Shown: positions 57,516 to 64,000 of the stretch, one piece after another
How positions within the stretch are numbered: position 1 is the first letter of the stretch
How the letters are laid out: each line of letters opens with the position of its first letter
Assembly: GCA_028095005.1 (NCBI GenBank)
Contig: CM051462.1
Coordinates: 117,232,752 to 117,296,751, forward strand
Source of the DNA: Rhynchospora pubera
Lineage: Eukaryota > Streptophyta > Magnoliopsida > Poales > Cyperaceae
Reading direction: 5' to 3'
Length of the DNA: 64,000 nt
Notes under the pieces: generated by a model
Databases searched by the model: none
Seen by the model: the letters and a program-made list of their open reading frames with translations, nothing else
What the model was told of the DNA's origin: nothing
Position numbers and translations under genes: made by a program

Positions 57516-59296
57516 ATTTTTAAGGAAGAGAGTAGTGGGGGCTATTTGTGGTTTCTAAATTCGAATCCGCCTAAGAATACATAACCCATTAATTATGGTC
57601 CTATTTTACTAAATCCAATAGCAGCAGATTTCTAATACTATTTGTAAACAAGTACGTGTATATTATTCATTTTCTATCTCTATTAAATAAAATATAGAAA
57701 AAATAATGCAATAATATATGGTATTTTCATGTAAATTTTCATAATTCAACCGAAAGATGAATGTGTACTTCAGTAACCGTATGGAACTTTTCAAAAATAA
57801 ATAAATAAATATGTTGAAGTTTGTGTCATTTGTTGTCGACTTATTAAGACATTTTTATTTTATCAATGCTACTGTTGTTTCATCTGCATGTTGGAAAAAT
57901 ATTTTTTCATATTTATTACAAGGCAACGAGTGCATGTATATCTCTTTTTTGTGTTGATTTTTCCTAGGCACTGGTTGATTGATCAGATGTCCCAAGAAAT
58001 ATGGCTTTTGTGTAATTTTGATTTTGCGTTATATTCTAAACCAGAAAAATGTTATGCTTATATGTTAATTAATATTTCATCGCGTGCCTCAAAAACAAAA
58101 TTTAGTTCCTTGTGTTTTCGGTTGTTATAAAAATCATTTTTGCATCTCTTAGTGTAATTAATTAAGCACTAAAGAAAAATTATTTTATTATTAATATATA
58201 CTTGGAAACATAAATTCTTCAGTGTCATTTCGAACTTTTTAATACCGTAACAAAAAAAAATAAATATTATGTCGAAGTAATTTTTGTTCCGTAAAACAAT
58301 AGATGGGTACTTAAGAAAGCTAAATATCGCATGTTCATCTGTGACATACTGTTATAGCTAGTCTCAATTTTATTTTTGTAAGATCTAAACCATATTCCTT
58401 TCATGATTGAATCGAACGTAATATATATATTTTTTTTCTTATTTCTAGTGACATCAGAAAAGTAATAGTAGTATAAAGTTATTATTTCATTTGTAAAACT
58501 AAAATTGTTGGTCGTTGATAGTGTGACAAAATCTTTGTTGAAACAAGTTCTTCTGTATCCACAAAATTAATATATGATGATGACAAAAAAAAGTAACTTA
58601 ATGCTTAGGATGGAAAAAAAAACGATCGAAGCGAAAGTCAATTCTAGTAATTATGAAAATGCAAAAGATATAGTGTGCTCTGTGCTGGAACATGACACGG
58701 GGAGCTATCTATTTGGAATTAAACACGTTGAGTTTTTACTTCTTTTCTTTCTCTTTTAAAATATCGGAACACATAATAATCAAATTTTGAAACCAGTCCA
58801 CCATTGAGAATTTCTAAACCGATGAAGTTATATATAAAATCAGTTAATGTTAGTCAATAATACTAATACTATTTCAAATTGTCTCCATTTATAAATTAAT
58901 TATTTTTGAATTCATGCTTAATTTAGTTAACTGACTATTGAAATTAGAATTTTCTTCGTAGGTTGTGGGACATCATAAAATTTTCTGGAACCGTAAGAGT
59001 GACAATGATGCAACATTAGACTGTTGTTACAAGGCCTAAAAAAAGTGAGGTCTCATATCAATCGATTACACAGTTCAAAATTAGAATTTTAAACAAGCTC
59101 TTATTCACTTCACCCAAAAAAAACAGGTTAATTAGTTATATTTTTCAGTTCCGTATTTAGAAACACATACTTAGCATACCGTCTTGCTTCAAATATGCAT
59201 GCCTTATAAGTTATATATATATCAGTAATCTCATCCTATCTATATATCTAACTTGTCTACCCCTCAAGTTAACGTAACAGAAGTGAATCAACCCCA
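57516..59296. other. Intergenic between two divergent one-finger genes
   Basis: 1.8-1.9 kb, AT-rich. A TATA-like TATATATATATC at about 59211-59222 probably belongs to the plus-strand gene. ORFs at 57888 and 58574 lack recognised similarity. Confidence 0.4.
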
Positions 59297-60022
59297 ATGT
59301 CTTTGCCACCAAATAAACGCAAGCAACCTGAGAGCGATCACTCCGTCTCGGATGATGCTGACGAGCGAGGTGCAGCAGAAACACTCATGATGATGTCTCG
59401 CGATTATTTTGTTCAACACGGCAATATCGCGCCAGAGCAAACTCAAATTCAAGGTGAGACAAAAGTCACTGAAGAAAAGCTAAAAATTCAACACGATGTA
59501 CCAGAGAAAGTTAAAAATCAAGGCGAGACAACAGTCACCGAAGAAAAGCTAAAAATTCAACACGATGTGCCAGAGAAAGTTAAAGATCAAGGCAAGACAA
59601 AAGTCTTAGTCACAGAAGAAAAGTTAAAAATTCAACACGATGCGGCAGAGAGAGTTAAAAATCAAGGCAAGTCGAAAGTCATATCAGAGAAACGAAAGAG
59701 TAAAGGTAGAGGAGGTATACATAGATGCATGGTTTGTTTCGAATTATTTACATCTGGACAGGCACTTGGGGGTCACAAGAGAGCGCACTTCAAAGGAATT
59801 ATTAAGAAGAAGAAGAAAGTTGCAAATGAGAATGATTTCAACGTTGATTTGAAGAAGAAAGCTAAGATGTCTGTTTTGAACTTCGATTTAAACGAGCCTG
59901 TTTGGGAGGAAGGAGAGTCAAGTTCAATGCAGAAGGATGAGAAAGAAAAAGGAGAGAACAGTTCAAAGGAGAATGAGAAAGAGAAAGAGAAAGAGGAGCC
60001 GACTGATAACAGCCATCAGTAA
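59297..60022 (+). CDS. One-finger C2H2 EAR protein with tandem internal repeats
   Basis: Intronless, 241 residues. Start MSLPPNKRKQPESDH (basic), L-box-like AAETLMMMSRDYF (27-38), then three tandem copies (46-68, 69-91, 92-116) of a 23-25 residue unit with cores QGETKVTEEKLKIQHD, QGETTVTEEKLKIQHD and QGKTKVLVTEEKLKIQHD, plus a partial fourth. Next NLS EKRKSK (131-136), one finger with C144/C147/H160/H164 and intact QALGGH, a Lys-rich stretch, and EAR motif LNFDLNEPV (194-202), with an acidic/Lys-Glu tail. It looks like a two-finger ZAT gene whose first finger was lost and whose N-terminal part expanded; the neighbour on the minus strand has one unit of the same (TPEKHQNQGEAKITPKKRK). Likely a nuclear repressor. 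Confidence 0.8.
   Translation: MSLPPNKRKQPESDHSVSDDADERGAAETLMMMSRDYFVQHGNIAPEQTQIQGETKVTEEKLKIQHDVPEKVKNQGETTVTEEKLKIQHDVPEKVKDQGKTKVLVTEEKLKIQHDAAERVKNQGKSKVISEKRKSKGRGGIHRCMVCFELFTSGQALGGHKRAHFKGIIKKKKKVANENDFNVDLKKKAKMSVLNFDLNEPVWEEGESSSMQKDEKEKGENSSKENEKEKEKEEPTDNSHQ
59431..59640 (+). repeat. Coding tandem repeat, 69-75 bp units, ~3.3 copies
   Basis: GAAGAAAAGCTAAAAATTCA followed by ACACGATGT recurs three times with period 69 bp and then 75 bp, the longer one due to a two-codon insertion. High DNA identity between the first copies means a recent expansion. Confidence 0.88.
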
Positions 60023-63000
60023 AACTGCAGTTTTTTTAATGTCTTTTAATCAATTGAGATGAGGCTTTAGGACTTAGAAGCATTCTCTATTTATTGAAAT
60101 TCTTTTGTAATTCTCTTAGCAAGTTTAAAAAGTATCTTATGGATGGCAGTTTTGTAAGGCTACAATTTTGTTATGCATTCTAATTTAATTTGCTTGTGAG
60201 TTGATGACATTAGAGACTTGCTGGCTCTGTTTTGTTGTCTCGAAGTCGAAGCCATGTGTGCCATGTGCGCAAGACTTAATTTGAAGCACAATATGGACCG
60301 GTGGATTTGGGCCGGACCTCCTTGATATGTTGTTACATGGACCCATGATCACGTCACTTGCACGAAACCTCAAATTAACAGAAAAAAATAAAAATATTAT
60401 TAAATTTTGGAAATATTATTAAAATAACGAAAATTTCAAAAATAGATTTGTAATATCGGACTTCTAATTTTTTTCAGCAAATCAATTGCTTTCTTTAATC
60501 AACAAGAAATACCTTTACAAGTTAGAACTCTTGTGGTTCACCCGGAGAAAACAAGCCATTACTTGTTTGCGGGAGACAATATGCAGGATAGTTGTAAGAG
60601 GGGAAAAAAACAAAATAGACTGTAAACAGTAAATTATTAGTTTCAAATTAGCATCACGGACATCGCGTTGAATATCATGTCTTTTCTATATCATAACCTC
60701 TTTCCATGGATATGCACGCCCTTTATGTGCTAAAGTGAACTTCGTTTGCTACTTAATTAGACTTCAGTTGTAATTTTGCAATTACCAATCTTTTTTTAAA
60801 TGCTATTATTTTTAAAAAATATATATATCGTTCTTTCTATAATATTTGTTTCTATTGTTTGATCAATTTCTAAGATATTAGAGCAAATCATAATCACTAC
60901 AAAATAACAGTAACTAGGCATGGTAGTTAGAATTTCTCGGTGGTATTCCTTTTAGATTGAGAATACTTCAAATTTTTTCGTCAAATTTCTAGATTCATTA
61001 GAATAAAGAAAAAAAGTTTTAGAAGTGCTTAAATAGTGGACGTCGCATTATTATGATGAATGTTACTTGCTATTTTCAAATTGTAAAGTTTCACTTGATT
61101 TTATCTATAATTAGACTGAAGATATCAAAAACGAAAATTTATTTGAGCAAAATCTTCCTCGCCATACCAACATGTTTATGAAAATTATATGATATAATAC
61201 AGCCACATATATAAAATAAACTAAAAAAATTTCATCTCTTAGTGCCTAGTCATTACCAATAAATGATCAATTTGTAAAATCATGCTCAAATAAATAAATT
61301 GAAAGATATTTTTGTCTCTCATTGAGAAAGAAAAATATGTTATTGAGCCCTATAAGCAAGGGTAGAGCCAAGATTAAAGGATGAGGGACAATTTAAATGG
61401 AAATTAATGAAGGCTTGAGAGTTGAGATTAAGGCGCAGAGGCGCAAAGCTGATTTCGACCGAAAATTTTCAAACTTAAACGCTAAGTTCAATTTTGGTTT
61501 CCAAAATTCGAGATAGCTCAAATTAGCTTGTCAATGGCTCACGTTGAAAAGAGGAGAAAAAAATTTAGCGGCTGAGATGAAAGCAAAATTGCCATGGTAG
61601 ACGCGAGCGCAGGAGAAAAAGAAGAAATAAAATTAAAGAATTATTGTTTATTATTTTATGAGTCAGTAGTACAGACATTGGAAGTTTAAAAAAGAAGTAA
61701 ATACCATACTAATTCTCTATATGATCAACCAAACTTATTATTTTTATGTACTTGAATTTGAATAAAAAAATTGTTACATTTTATCTTTTATCCCAACTTG
61801 TCCCGGGTCATTAAATATAGTTATTTTATGAGTCTTGTAACTTGCTACATGTATAATGTGAAAGTAAAAAAGCCTTTCTTTGCTTGCTCAGTCTCCTATG
61901 CGCACTTTATTATTTTATTCTTTTTGAAATATTTCTTATGTACTTTACGAATTGCACGAGCACAAGGGCTCCAAATAAATAGTTGGATTTTACATTTTTT
62001 ACTTTGTAAACCCTTTGAATGAGGATCTGAATATCAAATTGATAAGGAGTGCTAAATATCAAGTTAGTAGATTCAATCACAATATTTCAATAGATATCTC
62101 AAATAAATTACAAATCACGGGGGTCAAGCCCATCTCCGCACCCCTATTCCCTCCGCCCCTGCCTATAAGTAATTTAAAATTAAAAAAAACAAAAAGATGT
62201 ATATATTAATCAAATAAATTTGTTGGATCAAACTCAGCAGCTTTATTTCATTGGCAGGAAATCGTTTCATATGCCTGAACTCAAGTAGAAACAAATAAAT
62301 TTTATTGCAGCTATTCTAAATTCACGTTAAAATTTCGTTGGAGATCAAATTTTAACTTTTATAAATTATTTTTTACTACAATTTCATAGGACAAATGGGG
62401 GAAGGGAGCCAGGGCAGGAGATAGATAAAAAAGAAAGTGGCAGGTTCAAATCCTTGTTAAAACACATTCTATTCATATAATGAAAAATAAATTGATGATT
62501 AGAGTGAAAAAATGTTTGTTGAAGCAAGCAAGAACTCAGTACTACTAATTATATATTTATATTAGAACAGAAGGATAGAGCATGCGACAATATTTTAAAT
62601 ACTGTACTGGAAGTCTGGAATCCATATCGGTCACGTTTCAAAAAATTTTCCTCTTCTTTTTATCGAAAACTACCGTAGTGGTCACTCTTTTGGTTTTTCA
62701 TTTTATTTAGTATACATATATATTGCATGTAATGATACAGTTTCATAATACCGATGTGCAGGGAAATTATCTAAAAGTTTTATTTTTGGTCTTAAACACA
62801 TGGGAGCTCAACTTTTTTTCTTGGTATTTATTTTTCTTTTCTTGCTAGCCTGTTCTATTCAAAATTTAATAAGTCATTTCCTAATTTGATACTCGGTTTC
62901 GCTTGTACATATTGTACACAGTTTTTTTGAAAAAGCTCCAAAAAAGAAAACTTTAAATGTTTAAAGAAATTGACATGTTCTTCATTTTGCCTTTTTTAAG

Positions 63001-63480
63001 ATGACAAGACAAGGTCACGCATTTTTTCCACTCTGGATTGCACGGAAGAAGGATTATTCCCACAAAAACCACTCTTCTAGGGATAAGGTCATAAGGCTGA
63101 GCCAAACAGAGTCGGAAGAGAAATTTAATCCGAAAAGAACTCTTCTAACTATAGTTGGAAGAAAGGGAAAGAACAAAGTTCAGAAGAGTGAAAAAAATCA
63201 ATAAAAAAAATTAAGAGAGAAACATATGGCAGGTTCATTGATTGTCAGGGTTATTGATTTTTATACAAGAATAATATTATCTTATGGCAGAGCGCCAGGG
63301 CCATTGATTGTCAATAGCACATAACCCAAATAAAATTATTTTTTTAATTTTGAGAACATATATTAAGCTATTTCTGTCCAAAGCCCATTATTTTGAAAAA
63401 AACGCACATAAATTAGTGAACAATTCGAATTTTTTTTGTTGCACATTTATAGTTTCTATATTTTGTTCGCAATGGGATTT
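60023..63480. other. AT-rich intergenic region
   Basis: No gene recognised. The ORF at 63001-63204 (basic, Lys-rich) has no domain I know and no clear promoter; not called. A near repeat, CATTGATTGTCA, occurs at 63236 and 63302. Confidence 0.4.
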
Positions 63481-63509
63481 CATGGTAACACAGTGCATGC
63501 TTTATATTT

Positions 63510-63720
63510 TATAATAATAATAATAATATTATTATTATTAGTTATTTTCATAATATTATTATAATATTATAGAATTACAAATATTGCAATATTTATTATT
63601 TGTATAATAATATTATAATATTCTTATTATTATTACTTATTTTATTATTCTGATTATTGATATTAAATAATAATAATTACTTTATTTTACAATATAAAAT
63701 ATTAAAATATATGAATAAAG
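63510..63720. repeat. ATT/AATA low-complexity tract
   Basis: Runs of AATAAT and ATTATTATT with internal inverted repeats, over 90% A+T. No coding value. Confidence 0.8.
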
Positions 63721-64000
63721 AATAATAAATCAGAAATGGTTGGAAAATTAAAATAAATTATTATTTACTTTTTTAAAATTTTTAATCTCTACTCACTATT
63801 CAAACAACATTTATTCTTCTCGGATTGACTCTTCCTAATTTTTTCCTTTCTCAAAAAGTTCTTCCTTACTTATTCTCAAACAATCCAAAACATGTTCTTT
63901 TGTTAGCTAGTACAAGTTAGTTCCGTTTTTTCTTTAAAACCGGAAAAAAAAATAACTTTCTGTGTAATATAAAAAACAATTTTCAAAATACAGTTAGACC

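Noticed and set aside
62370..62470. tRNA-like B box (GGTTCAAATCC)
   Set aside because: No A box or cloverleaf can be formed around it.
63001..63204. 67-residue basic ORF
   Set aside because: No similarity, promoter or conserved context; kept as intergenic.
1..64000. CRISPR arrays, bacterial operons, organelle DNA
   Set aside because: No spaced direct repeats of that kind; spliced nuclear genes throughout.

Overview
This is plant nuclear DNA, most likely from a eudicot. Genes are split by short AT-rich introns with GT..AG borders. Exons encode plant-type BUB3, IFRD, ClpB3-like and C2H2 (QALGGH) zinc-finger proteins. Between them lie many plant transposon remnants: MULEs, hAT elements, LINE tails and solo LTRs. 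No rRNA, tRNA or CRISPR array was recognised. Species cannot be told from the sequence.

Layout. 0-1.3 kb: last six exons of BUB3 (+). 2.4-3.3 kb: LINE remnant containing a 31-base C run. 4.7-6.2 kb: a segment that recurs at 25.2-26.7 kb. 6.2-8.4 kb: a tandem array of ~145 bp units, interrupted by a 5'-truncated LINE with a 17 bp target duplication. 9.0-10.4 kb: a MULE whose terminal inverted repeats (TIRs) hold CGCGTTTTATAAACGGGT palindromes. 11.2-11.7 kb: pseudogene piece of a plant ankyrin/RCC1 gene. 12.4-14.0 kb: two MITEs with clear target duplications. 15.4-20.4 kb: a complete 13-exon IFRD gene; its intron 11 carries a Pack-MULE that captured a fragment of zeaxanthin epoxidase. 21.6-22.8 kb: another MULE. 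22.8-25.25 kb: a second IFRD copy, truncated after exon 5, lacking the intron 1 splice acceptor and fused to the second copy of the 4.7-6.2 kb segment. 27.0-32.1 kb: a nine-exon ClpB3-like gene with a full reading frame but no transit peptide, no M-domain and an altered pore loop. 33-42.2 kb: a nest of transposons, with a hAT transposase relic, LINE ORF1-like relics, two solo LTRs of one family, and a segment with TATA-like boxes, palindromes, a 101-residue ORF and a ~100 nt hairpin. 43.8-48.1 kb: two adjacent ZAT-type repressor genes. 57-60 kb: two diverged one-finger relatives, head to head, one with tandem 23-residue repeats. The rest is AT-rich intergenic DNA with small repeats.

The genes do not form a pathway. 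The themes are duplication followed by decay or reshaping (IFRD copy 2, the ClpB3-like gene, one-finger ZAT relatives) and transposons that pick up, split or add sequence (Pack-MULE, nested insertions, possible promoters inside MULE termini). The strongest candidates for something undescribed are the M-domain-less, leaderless ClpB-like gene, and the palindrome/TATA module shared by the 9-10 kb MULE and the 37.5-39.6 kb segment.
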